64,000 bases of DNA from Unio delphinus (GCA_029339505.1 JAQISU010000210.1:14517501-14581500), one strand, 5' to 3'; positions 21,059 to 56,744 are shown, numbered from the stretch's first letter. The notes: generated by a model not told the origin, from the letters alone. Numbers and translations: made by a program.

Positions 21059-21517
21059 TATATTGTGATCCAATGTTGGTAAGATAAGAATAACACGTCG
21101 CTTAATTGTTCTGGAGTATGTGTGAAACATCTCCAACGACTCCATATACAACGATCTTTTCAGTCTTCCAAATTAAGAAAATTAGAAAATTACTTTTGCG
21201 CAGCTAAATACCAAATAATAGTATGTTGAATCATGTGACACTGAACTGAGAAACATATTTGTACACACCTAATTTATGATGGTCTAAAACAATACTGGTC
21301 CAACCATCTGTAATTAGTTTAACAACTAAAATACTAATATGGTAAAGGAGTGAGGTTCACTAAATTCATGTAGCAATTTGACTATTTCGAGTTATCTATA
21401 CCGCGTTTGAGTACTGACTAAACTGCTCGTAATAAGTAAACTATTTCGTAATATTAAGAGCTCAATATTCTTTTTAAAAAAATAAATCTCTTAGCGAAAT
21501 GACACTGAAATCTAGTC
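21059..21517. other. End block of copy A; matches B 54836-55299
   Basis: About 90 percent identical by eye to B. In B it lies downstream of exon 4; in A it directly follows the block that in B precedes exon 2, so about 15.5 kb is missing here. Confidence 0.8.
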
Positions 21518-21690
21518 TATCATATTCCTGTCAGAGTTGTGAAACGGGGATTAGGTCCATACACGTATTTCAGGCATTTTCAAGTTCATCACAAGTCATG
21601 CTGGTCTGCGTAGCACAGGATCTCAAAGGTTTTGTTGTTGAGCCACGTGTCTTACATCTGAATCAACTTCTTCTGTACAATTCTACGTAT

Positions 21691-21732
<42 letters not shown>

Positions 21733-23250
21733 GACTTTGTATAGCGCCTAATCTTTAAAAACTCTAATCGCTTTACACCATCAGTAATGATATGACTACA
21801 CTACAGAGCAACAAATGACAAAGACAATGAAATTGGAAAACATAAAACACATTCTGAAAATATATAAGATACAAAACATGATTAGGTCGCTAAATTTGTC
21901 CCTGAAGTCGAAACAGGTGATTCTTGAGAGCACTCTTAAAAGGGACCACTGTGTCTTTTTGTCTAATTTCAATGGGTAATTAGTTCAACGTCGCTGGGCC
22001 CTGGTATGCAAACGAATGTTGTCCATAAGACATTGTTTTCACCTTGGGAACAATTAGTATACGATTATAAGAAGAAGAGCGTAAGGATCTAGCTGGTGTA
22101 TACACATGGGTGAGGCTGGATAGGTATGTTGGAATGGAACCTGTCATTTAAATATTGCACAGAGAACAAATTTTGTGTTTTATTCTGTATCGACTAGATA
22201 GCCAGTGTAGGGTACAGAGCAGTGGTGAGGTGTACTCTGATCGAGGTACTCTAAAGATGATCCGTGCAGCTGTCTTTTGAACTTTTTGAAGTTTCTGTAT
22301 TAAATATTGTGTTCTTGTAAAGACGGACATGGGGTAGTTAGAGCTTCTCATCCAGCATCTGCTTGATCTCGTCGTAATTCTTTTAAAAAGTTGTGAAGTT
22401 TTCATGTTTATGGTCTTAGGATTTCTAAAATTGTGCATTAGACCGGATATCTGAACTTCGTGCAGTTGGTATTCACATTCTGATTGTCGAGAGAGGATGA
22501 TTTCAGACATTCCTCCAGCGCATTCACGATAAACTGGTTGATACTGGTGCATTTCAGATTGGTTTAGAGCGTGGGTTCATCCATGACGGGTAGGGATTGG
22601 GTAGACTGTAATGTTGACCTTGAGACAAAGTAGTTCGTTTCTGTTACTGTGACCTTGATAGAACTCAATCCCAGGTAAATTGATTACAGCCTACTCTTGC
22701 ACTGTAATCGTCAAAAATGACTAGTGTATCAGCCACGGGAATGTCAACAATAACGGAGTGAAGATCTACATTACGTGTCCTTCATTTAACCTGAGTAAGC
22801 CATTGTTGTAGCATAGCAACGGATGATGGTAAAGGGCCTTCTTCCGGACAAGTATAGGATTTTCATAGTTATTAGTCCGTCGTTTTCTGGCAGGTAGTTA
22901 CAGCTAATTCGCCAATCCGTGCTGTATCCATTTCAAAGCCAACACGAACCTGATATCGCTCTTCATGTCCTAGGCTGATTGACAAGAAAGATCACCCGGG
23001 GCAAATGTAACAGGGTTCGCCTTCTCCTGCAAGATGAGTCCCACTGAACGCAACAATGTTCAATTTGTATCTGTGGGTTCCTCTCGTATTATATATATTA
23101 GGCTCCGCATGATATCTGTCCAGTAAGAGCTGCGTTTTATTGGTGTCAAGTGTAAGAAGAATGTTCGACGTTTTCGTTTTTGTACTTGGACCCCTGCAGG
23201 TATACTGGCTATGGACTATTACAGCTAGCAATGTTTCGGGCACATGTTCT
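21518..23250 (-). pseudogene. LINE endonuclease half in copy B, with a nested LINE
   Basis: The minus strand near 23110-23000 reads YKLNIVAF, GTHLAGEGEPC, matching the endonuclease N-terminal part in copy A. The remainder aligns to A 1213-2060 with stops. The RT half is absent because the duplication border cuts the LINE. A second LINE fragment is inserted at 21693-22306. Confidence 0.65.
21693..22306 (-). mobile_element. 5'-truncated LINE 3' end with (ATT)n tail, inserted in copy B only
   Basis: On the minus strand the frame reads QKLQKVQKTAARIIF, then SPLLCTLHWLSSRYRIKHKI, the typical end of CR1/L2-type reverse transcriptase. A short 3' UTR with AGGCGCTATACAAAGTCC leads into an (ATT)n tail (21693-21729). 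Copy A lacks it at about 1395, so it came after the duplication. Confidence 0.75.
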
Positions 23251-26200
23251 AGCCCTTCCTCGTGCTAGAGAGGTGGCCATTGTATTCCTGTGGAGCTACG
23301 CCCGAAGGAGTACGATTGCTTAGCAAGACAGAGGTGTTACACCCTCCAAGAACACTCCATACACACTTATGTACGAAATATTACTAACAAAAAGGTACAT
23401 ATGCATTAGACATAAAATTGGTATGGTTAGCATTATGTAATTGAATTCATCTACATTGGTATGATATACCTACGTGTAGTTCAGTTGCAGCCATATCGCC
23501 TTTTGAGTATTGTTTCTGATTATTTAACAAATTGACTATTCGTTCATTATGCATAAAGTTCAAAATATAAATGAATATTTGCAAACATATAAGAAATAAT
23601 TATAGTTATAGTATGTACTCATTAAAAATCGTGAGAGTAGAATATATTTATTATCCTCCCACTCCCTTTTCTAAAGGCAATACATTTTGATACAATGAAT
23701 TGCAAACAATAAGCAGAACTGGAAAAGATCTTACTAAATTTTTACCACTCTGGTCTAGCTTTAAGCGATTAATTTGGCAATTTTGAGTAATTAGCAGGAA
23801 TGCTTTTGGATATATTGCTATATGTAGACGTATGGTAGCTACGGATGTATTAATATTAAGCATAACTAGAATGAGAATAGGGAGATAACCATTAGCATGC
23901 TATATCTAAAATGGTATGGAGCACAGAGAAAGTAGACACCATTCTACTGACCTGAACCAAATATTTACTAACACACGGAGGAACTACGCCCAAGTTTAAT
24001 GTTGATAACCTATTAAACATCACGGCACTAGAATGAAGAGTAAATAGGGTATTTACTAACATGAAAGCTTGACTGACTAACAATAAACAAATAATAAAAA
24101 ACAACTTGCATTTTGAGGGACCAGACCCTGAACTACATTGAATACAAACACACAAGTACGTACCAATGCATTACGTGACTTTACCCACATCTGGTATCTA
24201 ACTGGCTCGTATTGCTGAAGTTTCAATTTCACCTCTATATAATTATATTTTAGTTCTCTTTAATATCGCATAATGCGGTAGCTGGATTGTTTCAAACCCT
24301 TCTCTAATATGCCTTTGTTTCTTACGGAATAATTTACTCCATTTACTTTTTTGTTCCCACACTCTCTACTCATTTTCTCTAATTATGTATGAATGAATTC
24401 CCAATTTAGATTCCTGCTGACCCGGACGAAGATCACTTAACGGTTTCCTTGCCGATGGGGTGAGCTAATTTGATCACAGTTGATTATGAGATACAAGCCC
24501 TGTATCAAACTCATTGATGGATTTCTCATATTGGCGGGCGCATTCTCGTCTTCTTTGTTTAATCGAATGTGAATGCCAACATTGTCAAACGCAATAAGTT
24601 ACAGATGAGAGATAAAAATATAAATAAAAATACCAGCACCGTTTGAAATATCGACATATTTTTTTAAAAAAAAAACCCGATCCAATACAAATATTGATGG
24701 AAAGCGAAAAAAATCAGAATCAAGTCAAGCATTTGTAAAAGTTCATAATAGATCATTTCCAAAAGTAGAAATATAGATGAATTATATTGGTGTCCTTTCT
24801 TTTCATTTACAAGTTAAATATTATATAACATTAACGTTTAAATCAAGTCAGTAATTATTATAACGGTAATCCAGACCATCAATGATGAACACAGTACACA
24901 TAAGTGTTCTCGACACACCATGGGGTCGGATTCTGGTAATTTCACATTACTAAATACATACTATTTATATATATAGAGGAGCTATCAATTTCTAAAACCC
25001 AAAATGATCAACACTGCTCGTTGAGAAATTAAACATCCACCCATTGTATTCCTTATCCATGACTCTTCCGCTTTGATTACATTAACTCAATCAATGTTAG
25101 GCATGCGATCAGTAAGTTCAACATTAGAGTCAGATAATTTGGAAAGAAACCTGCTGTTATGCCTGAGAAATTTGTGACTATTTGTCGTTGTGCATGCGAA
25201 CAACGTTAACTAAGGTGAGCATGTGTTTTTCCAGACAAGCGGCAGAACCGACAAATGTCTAGCCGCAAAATACGTGCGGCGAGGGACATTATAATCACGA
25301 TATTCACGGGCATTTACCCTGAATATTGATCACTCTTCTATGAATTTAAGTAACATTAATGAATAACCGACACACTGGTCGCATTGGATCTTGACGATGA
25401 GTGCACGTATATCCATTGTGTTCTATAGCCATAGGGGTGAGTGTTCAATTTATATTTAATTTGATATACGACGTTTATTGAGATTGTGATATCAAAGTGT
25501 GTAATGATACATTTAATACAACGCAGATTTAAAACGTTGTGACATGTTAATTACAAGTTGCTATTAAGAGTTTAATGTATTAGCATTTTCCAGAACTCAT
25601 TATTATTACCAGTTTGGTAGTGAAACTGCAGTTTTTCAGTGTAATAATCATTTGACTGTACAATGGTCATGACGCATATTTTTGTTCCAACTGTTGTTTC
25701 AATTAGTACATTTTTTTTACGTAAAATTATTTTCAATCTTACAAGTATTTCAGGAGATTTGTGATTGTCGCTTACGTATCAGGATATTTCAAACGTATTT
25801 GTAATCTTGATATTGTTTGAATCTCAATCCTAGTCTATAGGTGAAATTATGTGAATATTGCAGTGTATACTATTATTTGAAACTGAGGTTTCATTAAACT
25901 ATATATCAGATAGATAATATTATATTATATAGTTTTCATTAGTAATTAAATTAATACAATTTCCTATTTTACACATTGTGTTTGAATTAGTCATATAATC
26001 TGCGACAATTATAGCGCGTTACCGGAATACATCGATGTCTTTCAAACTGCTTCTTAGAGGATAATAATTCATTTTTAAAAGTAATAATAAAGCACGACCT
26101 CGTATAGGAGTTCTCACAGAACGGTGAGAGGGATGCCTGTATGTTGCATCAAAAATTTTTATAAAACGTTTTACTTTAAAGAATATATTGACCGGTTTAA

Positions 26201-28999
26201 TGATCAGTTATGTCAATATACCACTTTCTTGAAGATTTTCAGTTTTGGAATTAGATTCCATATTTCTCCCATATACGTTAGCAATTTTTGTTTCTTTACG
26301 AGGCATCAATTGGTAAGGATTTGAATCCTATAATCAAAGTTAACGACAGAGTGATCTGCAAGTCACTTGTTGAAGAAACTTATTTCAGATGAAAACGACC
26401 AATCACATATGTCCCAACATTTAATTTATGAAGACATATTTAAGTATGCAACAAACAGAACCTTACTGTTTATTGCACTTTACAGTTATAAACATTCAGT
26501 TATGTACTGCAGATAAGATGTTTTTATCACCGACATTCAATTGCACCCGCCACGATACGACATTAGAAAAAAATCGCACGTACACTACAAACACAAGACA
26601 TTGTCATTGATTAATGACTAATGTATAAGCTGAGTGTCGCCGAGACGTCTTTAGTATATCTTATTTATTGCTGATGCCAATAAGCAGACATAATCCTCGC
26701 TTTTCTTTTCTGTGTTCTAGAGCAGTCCATTTCATTAGTTGTTTGTTGGATGCTTTTGGTAAATACGATGCTTAGTTTTAATATCGGCAAATCATATTAA
26801 AGCAATATGAATAAAACAGATTTCCTTTTCATGTGTTTAAAGAGGTGTATAAAAGGATCTAACGACATCACGTATGCTGCTTCAATTCATAACATAACAT
26901 ATGAAGAAACGGCTACCCGGTTGCTCATAAAACCCCATTTTTTGTTTAAAGTTGTAATTTTAAGTGTTTTGGAATCGCAGTAGAAAAAAATATAGATATT
27001 ATAAATAGATGAATCAAACGGCTTATGTCTGAATAATTTGTATTTTCTTGATTCTTTAAATGTTTAATCTTAGTAGGGTGTGTGCAAATAAGACATGGAC
27101 GATCTAAAATGGGTAATGATTTAATATTGAATTTATGAAATGAGTTTGATTATGAATTTAATAATGTCAGTAAGTGGTGTCGTTGTTATGTATTGTTTAG
27201 TTTTGTTATTTGTTTCTTTTGTTTTACTTTCCAACAATCTTTTAGTCTAGCTGTGTTTGCAAGATCTTATTCATCCACAATGTATTCTTCAATTGTATAC
27301 ATATTGACAAGATTTATTGAAAATCAGTTTGAGCATGCATATTGACCAGATATATTGAAAATCAGTTTCAGTAAACATCACGTAATGGAAGTGATCTACT
27401 TGGATATGACACACATAGATCCAGGCCTCTATTCAGAGCAACAACAAAACAAAAACATTTTAGCAGCATTTCTGATTATAAAATAAATGTGGCATTACTG
27501 AATTATATATTATATTTGATGTATAACTAATAATATGAGTATCTAAATGACCACTAAGTTAAACAGCATAAGCAATCGATATTAGTATAAGGTGAGCATC
27601 ACGTCATCAGTTTCCAAAGAGAGAATGGGAACGGCTTTGCAACATACTGTCACTGCAGCAAGGGGCAGAGAAAAGGCATGTGCCACTGGTGGCTTAGTGT
27701 CCCCGTCCTCTCATATTACTGATTTTAAATAATTGATCTCAATTTCCTTTCAGGTTTATTAGGATTATTGTTTGCTATCTCTCTTAATCCAGTGAATGTA
27801 CGTAACGCCTTGCTAGTGCCCGTGAACTAACATGAACATTTGCTACCATATTGGATACCCTTCAGGTCTAGATTTAAAAGACACCTTGGGTAAAACATTG
27901 AAAATATTAGGCATTCTACGCAGAATCGATTTTCGGGAAAATCAACTCTAAGCCACACTTGGGTGAGCAATTGGAAAATATTATGTTGGGCCAAAATGTC
28001 GACGTTGGAGAAATATGGAGACACAACGGTACTTTTATAGTAATCCACACTGAAATAATAAAGAGGAAATTAGCATTAGCCTGCTATATCGAACATATCG
28101 TATGGGGTATTTTGAAATATAATGTTTAAAGCATACAGCATTTTACTCACCTATAAAATATATTTACTAGAATACAGAGTCGATATATCGGTTCAATTTG
28201 TGGATGCGTCAATTTCTCTGAGAAATACATTTTCATTTCTTGCTGCCTGCATAAACATTGCGGCATTGAAAATGTGAAAGCGACTGAGCAGTGGAAAAAA
28301 AGACGTTCATGATGGTGTCCCGGTGACTCTGTGTTTATTTTCGTAACCTTACCTACCCATTTTATGCAAAAATAAGTAACACATGTCGTCACCGGGTTGG
28401 TCGATTAATGTTTGGCGGGCACTATATGATACTAGTAATTGCTTCTAAAGAAGCACTAAAAATGTTGGTAATTTTACATTTACCTATTTTGCCTATGCAT
28501 GATAATCTCTCCATATGCTATACGTACATTTTTACGCCGATTCCTATGTATGAGTTATAATTTTCACTAATGACGTTGTGTGAGGTACTTCTGAGAGATC
28601 TTCATTGTTTCGGTCTGATCCTAACTGAAATTACAAGTAAACAATTTCATAGGATCTTTTTAACAGAAACCAAATCATTTACATTAACACAGTTTAGATT
28701 TAGCAACGTATAATAATAGCTAGAACTGCAGGTGGTAATTGCAGAGTAAGATGATATTCGGTAGAAAATGAGTAATGAATTTGGGTTAAACAATATTACG
28801 ATATGAAGATGAATATCTAGAGTAAGTGATAAAGTAATTAGACAGATTTTTTCGTTCAAATTACATCAATAAAACTGACTCAGATTTTCGTAAAATGCGG
28901 TTAGATAAAATGTTTTTCCAGAAAATCCTACATTGAAAAATTCGGACAAACATTCCTCATACGGACTTGGAGCATATACATCAACATATTTTTTAGAAA
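23251..28999. other. Non-coding block of copy B, upstream of the gene
   Basis: It matches A 2860-6555 and 15133-16700. At about 26992-27004 it gives the empty target of the LTR element. An extra stretch of about 0.9 kb at 25125-26005 is absent from A; its ends show only weak inverted similarity (CAGATAAT against CAGATTAT), so I do not class it. Nothing coding is seen. Confidence 0.6.
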
Positions 29000-29005
29000 G
29001 ATGCC

Positions 29006-29930
29006 AAATGTTTAGGCATGGGAGTATGTTAGAAATGTAAATGTTTAGGCTTGGGAGTATGTTAGAAATGTAAATGTTTAGGCATGGGAGTATGTTAGAA
29101 ATGTAAATGTTTAGGCATGGGAGTATGTTAGAAATGTAAATGTTTAGGCACGGGAGTATGTTAGAAATGTAAATGTTTAGGCATGGGAGTATGTTAGAAA
29201 TGTAAATGTTTAGGCTTGGGAGTATGTTAGAAATGTAAATGTTTAGGCATGGGAGTATGTTAGAAATGTAAACGTTTAGGCATGGGAGTATGTTAGAAAT
29301 GTAAATGTTTAGGCATGGGAGTATGTTAGAAATGTAAATGTTTAGGCATGGGAGTATGTTAGAAATGTAAATGTTTAGGCATGGGAGTATGTTAGAAATG
29401 TAAATGTTTAGGCATGGGAGTATGTTAGAAATGTAAATGTTTAGGCATGGGAGTATGTTAGAAATGTAAATGTTTAGGCATGGGAGTATGTTAGAAATGT
29501 AAATGTTTAGGCATGGGAGTATGTTAGAAATGTAAATGTTTAGGCTTGGGAGTATGTTAGAAATGTAAAATGTTTAGGCATGGGAGTATGTTAGAAATGT
29601 AAATGTTTAGGCATGGGAGTATGTTAGAAATGTAAATGTTTAGGCATGGGAGTATGTTAGAAATGTAAATGTTTAGGCATGGGAGTATGTTAGAAATGTA
29701 AATGTTTAGGCATGGGAGTATGTTAGAAATGTAAATGTTTAGGCATGGGAGTATGTTAGAAATGTAAATGTTTAGGCATGGGAGTATGTTAGAAATGTAA
29801 ATGTTTAGGCATGGGAGTATGTTAGAAATGTAAATGTTTAGGCATGGGAGTATGTTAGAAATGTAAATTTTTAGGCATGGGAGTATGTTAGAAATGTAAA
29901 TGTTTAGGCATGGGAGTATGTTAGAAATGT
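29006..29930. repeat. 33-bp minisatellite, 28 copies
   Basis: The unit runs AAATGTTTAGGCATGGGAGT and then ATGTTAGAAATGT. The 925 bp equal 28 units plus one extra A (near 29568). Variants are few (TTTAGGCTT, GGCACGG, AACGTTT). Because 33 is a multiple of three, the minus strand shows a long but meaningless 11-residue repeat frame. Copy A has a single related stretch at about 16690. Confidence 0.95.
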
Positions 29931-32162
29931 AATATTTTGCTGAGTCATATATTACATTGTTTATCGGAAGAGAAAAGTCTTTTGTTCTGGAGTTATCTTT
30001 CTCAGATACAGAACATGTGTTCCTCAAAATGGTGATGCGTGCAGCCTTACAACTGTCCTCTCCACAACAACACATATAGATAAATCATGGTATCTTAAAC
30101 GATCCTACACTGGAGAAAAAATAATGAACTCCTACGATTTCAGGATTGAGACAGAAATTGCATAACTCGTTTTTGCTGATATTTCTGACTGGTTTAAGAA
30201 CGCAGTTTAACTACTTGATTTGTCGGTTATTGACGAATTTAATTGTGGACAAAATGTTATCTAAATTTAAATTGTCAGTAGATACTTGGCATTTTTCATG
30301 AAATCAAACCTTCTGCAAAACTAGTCTTTAGCTGATATGTTGGATATTTATTGAAAGAGCACACATATAGGGGCATCGAAATTTTGTTTGCGGTACTCAT
30401 TATTGATGTATGCAGCCTTTATGAAAAGAAGCAAAGAAAATAAAAACGATATAAACTTATATATATGTGTGAGTATGATGTATCGCTTGTATTTCATGTT
30501 GCTTTTATTACTGCAGCATTATAACACTATTGAACTTTCTATGACCATTAAATAATCAAACAAAAAAACACCCCACCACAAAATCTCTCAAACGTTAGAT
30601 TTCTTTTTTAATAAAGCATGTAACCATGTTATACAATGAATTGAGTCGGTATTGAGGTTATTTCTTTTGGTGTGAAGTTATCAACTTCCATTGAAAGGCC
30701 AAACCATTTCCGGATAAGGTATAGATCATTATGAACTAGCTGATTATGTGGAAACTGCAGTTTAGAATACTCCATTTAAAAAGATAGCTGTGTCCTAAAT
30801 TCTCAGATCAGGTTGTTAAGGAACTAAATACACCCTTTTCCCGATACTAATATAAAATTACACAGTTTAATATCTACATGTTTGGACTAAACAATTACAG
30901 CATTGATAGATTACAACGTATGCAATTCTCTTTAAGATTGCAGAAACATAAAGCATGAAAAACGTTTGATTTTTGTGGAGGATTATTAATAATATCATTT
31001 ACTATTCGTAATGGGTGTTCGTTCTAGCATCAGCTGTGTGAGGTCACAGTTTGGAACCCAGACCGATTCAAAACCAAAAACATATTAAAATGTTACTAAT
31101 ATCATCCTCGGTTGGCTCTCAACATTCAGAGGTTAGTGTTAGAACTGGCTGACCTGGTTTCAAGATAATGTGTGATATCAGCTACATTATGCATCATTGC
31201 TATAAACTGCCACCGGCCAGGCATCGTAGTGATACGACTGGCAAAGTCTTAACACTAAGTTTTAAATACAAATCACACACACGCAGACTATTCACACGCA
31301 ATGCTTAATGTATCATTCGTCCTATATGTATAATGTCATATTCACAACAAATATTATTACTATGCGTATTCACTGTATAGATAAATATCCAATATCTGTG
31401 GTTGGTGTTCCATCATAAAACAAAATATTAAATTGCTATTATATTTCTGATCAGATTTCCTTTAAATCTCAATACTAAATGTGTGCAATAGCATGAAACA
31501 ATGAGGATTTTTCTAACTTAAGAATCGATAAATTGCTGGCTTAAATAACTTTAAAATCTCTTTATGTTGGAATATGATTGATGATAGTTATTCAGAATAT
31601 AGAATATATAATTGCATATGTGTACCTCTCTGATGGATTCTGCCTGGATTTAAAAGTTAAATGTGAACGGAAAGAGACGGAGAAACGTACATTTAAGTTT
31701 AATAAATGATTCACTGTTTTTTCAGTGTTTGACATTGTCTAATCTGGCAACATTAATTAATGCTATTTTGAATCTTGTGAAATACCTAGAACTAGGTCAT
31801 ATTAAGGTTGCATTCATACAATATCAGCCATTGTAGCCTCTCTAAGACTGTGCATAGTTCTCGTGTGACCAAATATAAATAAATTTCAACCAGCAATCTC
31901 TCCAGCGTACACTGTGTCAATGCATACCGTTTTACATTGTTTTTCACCTTTATCAACCCTACGATATTAATTTACCAGCAAAAAAGTGTAAAACCAATAA
32001 ACATGGCATATTCACAATTTATTGTCTTTTAAAGCCGCTGGATTGTTGAAGAATCTTCAAATATCAAGTGTTTACTTACGGAGGTTAAATACGATGTACC
32101 TTTGAAAATACCTTCTTAACTCGGAATATAAACGAACCAAAGTTATTGACTACAATACAACC
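29931..32162. other. Region upstream of exon 1; partly missing from copy A
   Basis: Up to about 30450 it matches copy A, and beyond that it is unique to B. A SINE lies at 31012-31285. No clear promoter motif, CpG-rich stretch or other exon is visible. The transcription start must lie here if the first exon is complete. Confidence 0.5.
31012..31285 (+). mobile_element. tRNA-derived SINE upstream of exon 1
   Basis: A degenerate B box (CAGTTTGGAACCCAGAC near 31047) is followed by body words GGTTGGCTCTCAACATTCAGAGG, split here as GGTTGGCTCTCAAC and ATTCAGAGG, then GTTAGAACTGGCTGACC, and a tail with ACACACACGCAG. The body resembles a SINE type common in mollusc genomes. It is absent from copy A with the rest of this segment. 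Confidence 0.6.
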
Positions 32163-54005
<21,843 letters not shown>

Positions 54006-54081
54006 AAATTAGTATCTTTTTGCATTTATTATCAGCTCGTTTGAGCCAAACAGATACAACGAATATGATGCATGTAATCAA

Positions 54082-54140
<59 letters not shown>

Positions 54141-54309
54141 TACATACATACATACATACATACATACATACATACATACATACATACATACATACATACA
54201 TACATACAGACAGAGAGAGAGAGTGAGAGGGAGAGAGGGATAGAGAGACAGACAGAAAAAGAAAATGAGAGGGACGTAGGGAGAGAGAGTCAGAGAGACA
54301 TACAGTCAA

Positions 54310-54370
<61 letters not shown>

Positions 54371-54596
54371 AGGCGATATAGAATCTTTACTTTGACGAAA
54401 ACAATTTCGAACAGCAAAACTAGTTTTTATATGATATATCTAGATATTACAAATTTGATTAGGAAGTATAAACATAAATTTTATACCATTTATAAACTTC
54501 GCAATTTGATTTTATTACAGTCCCATTAACTACAGAAAATGTATTTCTCAACAATAACTTGACACGTGTACTGTATATACTATTTTGATTAATAAA
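54006..54596 (+). other. Probable 3' UTR of the CYYR1-like gene with long (GA)n and (TACA)n tracts
   Basis: After the stop comes a stretch dominated by (GA)n at about 54085-54140, (TACA)n at 54141-54208 and a second GA-rich tract to 54366. An AATAAA at 54591-54596 is the first convincing polyadenylation signal I see. If it is used, the mRNA would carry about 280 nt of purine or TACA repeats. This is inference, since other weak signals could end the transcript earlier. Confidence 0.4.
54085..54366. repeat. (GA)n and (TACA)n tracts after the stop codon
   Basis: GA 54085-54140, TACA 54141-54208, mixed GA-rich to 54366. Confidence 0.95.
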
Positions 54597-54626
54597 AACA
54601 CATTGCAGAAGACTGTGATATTATTA

Positions 54627-54629
<3 letters not shown>

Positions 54630-54713
<84 letters not shown>
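54630..54713. repeat. (TA)n microsatellite
   Basis: 84 bp of TA just after the likely polyadenylation signal. Confidence 0.95.
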
Positions 54714-54716
<3 letters not shown>

Positions 54717-55299
54717 CAATATTCGTTATGCTGCTTACATCAAGAGATCAGAATTTGTGAAATTGTAGTATTCATAAAATATTGATCAAAATCTCACATT
54801 GTACTCTTTGTGAAGTACACTATTCTTTAAAATATATTATAATGTGATCCAATGTTGGTAAGGTAAGAAAAACATGACGCCGCTTTATTGTTCTGAAGTA
54901 TGTGTGAAACACCTCCAACGACTCCGTATACAACGATCTTTTCAGTCTTTCAAATTAATAAATTTAGAAAATTACTTTTGCGCAGCTAAATACCAAATAA
55001 TAGTATGTTGAATCATGTAACACTGAACTGAGAAACATATTTGCACACACCTAATGTATCATGGTCTAATACAATACTGATCCAACCATCTGAAATCAGT
55101 TTAACAACTAAAATACTAATATGGTAAAGGAGTGAGCTTCACTAAATTTATGTAGCGATTTGACTATTTCGAGTTATCTATATCCCGTGTGAGTACTGAC
55201 TAAACTGCTTGCAATAAGTAAAATATTTCATAATATTAAAAGCTCAATATTCTTTTTAGAAAAATAAATCTCTTAGTGAAATGTCACTGAAATCTAGTC

Positions 55300-56739
55300 C
55301 AGGTTTGGACGCCATCAACACTTGACATTTTTCTCATTTTCAAGATCTTACACTGGTCAGCATATTTATAATGCATTTACTGGAGTTGTTATTCAGGGGG
55401 TCATACCTTTAAGAAAATATAACAAAGCTCCATTCCAAGTCTAAGAGTCGGTTGGCTCAATTGTCGCTCATACGATTTCTCGCCTCGCTGATACGGCGTC
55501 AGGGGAAAAAGTAAAGAATATAACAGTAAATGTATTATTTGTTATATTTTGTAAATGGTACCCATTGGTAAAATGAATACAATATTTTGCATGTGAGGAA
55601 TGAATTTGTTTTCACAGGTGCATTTTAATTGATTACGGAGGTCATACATATGTATGCTTGTATAAATCTAATACTTTGAAATAATTTTACTGATCTGATC
55701 ATTTGAACACAGATTTTACACGTCTGCAAGAGTCTAATACATATATTGTAATGTACATTATCTGATTCCTAATAAGCTAACGTTGTGATTTAAGACTTTG
55801 TACATCAACACCTAGAAAATATAAACTGCTTTGATATTTTTATCCAGCACTGTATACTTTATGAATCATGCAAATGTGCGTAGTGTGTTGTTTATTCTCA
55901 AATAATACCCGATAGTGGGGAATAATACAAGTAGTTATTATAGCTGGCTTTGTGTTTAAGAGTCCATGTCCTACCATAAGAAATATGACTGAAATGATCA
56001 TGATATGCCAAACAAATTCGAAAACGAACTCTGACGCATACAACAATATATATTGCTTGCCACAAATATTTTCTTTAATTACAACGGAACGCAAGTGCAA
56101 TAAAACCAGGTATGTTTGGCTTCTCCTGCACTCCAGGAAAAGGAAATGTCTGGAATAGTATGCACTTTTTTAGACTGAGTTACAAATCTGCTACACTGGC
56201 AATAATGAAAGCACACACGGTGATATCATCATACCGAAAAGATAAAAAATATTCCAAATTATGTCTTAACTTTATGAAGTAGAAGCGCGTGGTTCTGAAT
56301 GTATATGTTCTTCGTGCATTTAGTTTAAGACGAAAATACCCCGATGGGATGCTTTAAATCTATCATTTGTCGTTACTTTTATAAATGTCCATTCAGAATA
56401 AAAGCCTTATAACAATATTGTCAAACTTGTTGTGTTTTGTATTTTAAAAAAGCGCGCATTTAAACTAATAAGACCAGGATATAATCAGATGTTCTTTACT
56501 ATATTATTTTGTGGCATTTTGTTGTTATCCACAGTTTCTTATCTTATTATTATTATGCCTTAAGATCTTACTGAACGTTATGTTATGTTCTAAATCATGC
56601 CGATTAAGAATAAATATTGTCTTCTCTGGTCTTAATTTTTATTGTATATCTGATACTAACCAAACAACATCGAAATCAATTGAGGCCTTAGCTTATTTGG
56701 TGGGTTGTCATGCATGGGGGTGTACCTTCAATCTTTAAC
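55300..56739. other. Right flank of the duplication; nothing recognised
   Basis: No copy A match, no coding family and only small ORFs. Confidence 0.4.
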
Positions 56740-56744
56740 AATAT

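Larger units (their letters stand above)
1213..21517. repeat. Copy A of a diverged tandem duplication (gene-less copy)
   Basis: This copy matches copy B in order and orientation: A 1213-2060 with B 21518-23200 (LINE half), 2860-6555 with 23290-26992, 15133-17262 with 27001-30450, 17266-17560 with 32975-33930, the SINE, the Polinton ATPase, the integrase, 20280-21058 with 38480-39290, and 21060-21517 with 54836-55299. The last block is about 90 percent identical by eye; others are lower. The copy ends at TCTAGTC (21517), the same point where B ends. It lacks the B segments 30450-32975 (exon 1) and 39290-54836 (exons 2-4). Confidence 0.8.

Noticed and set aside
29006..29930. CRISPR-like array
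   Set aside because: The units are directly joined with no spacers, and the genome is eukaryotic.
29557..30075. 172-residue minus-strand ORF with repeated YISNILPCLNI
   Set aside because: It is the 33-bp minisatellite read in frame. The frame is open only because the unit is a multiple of three.
32125..32133. TATA box for the CYYR1-like gene
   Set aside because: It is about 30 bases from the ATG, which leaves almost no leader, and TATA-like words are frequent in this AT-rich DNA.
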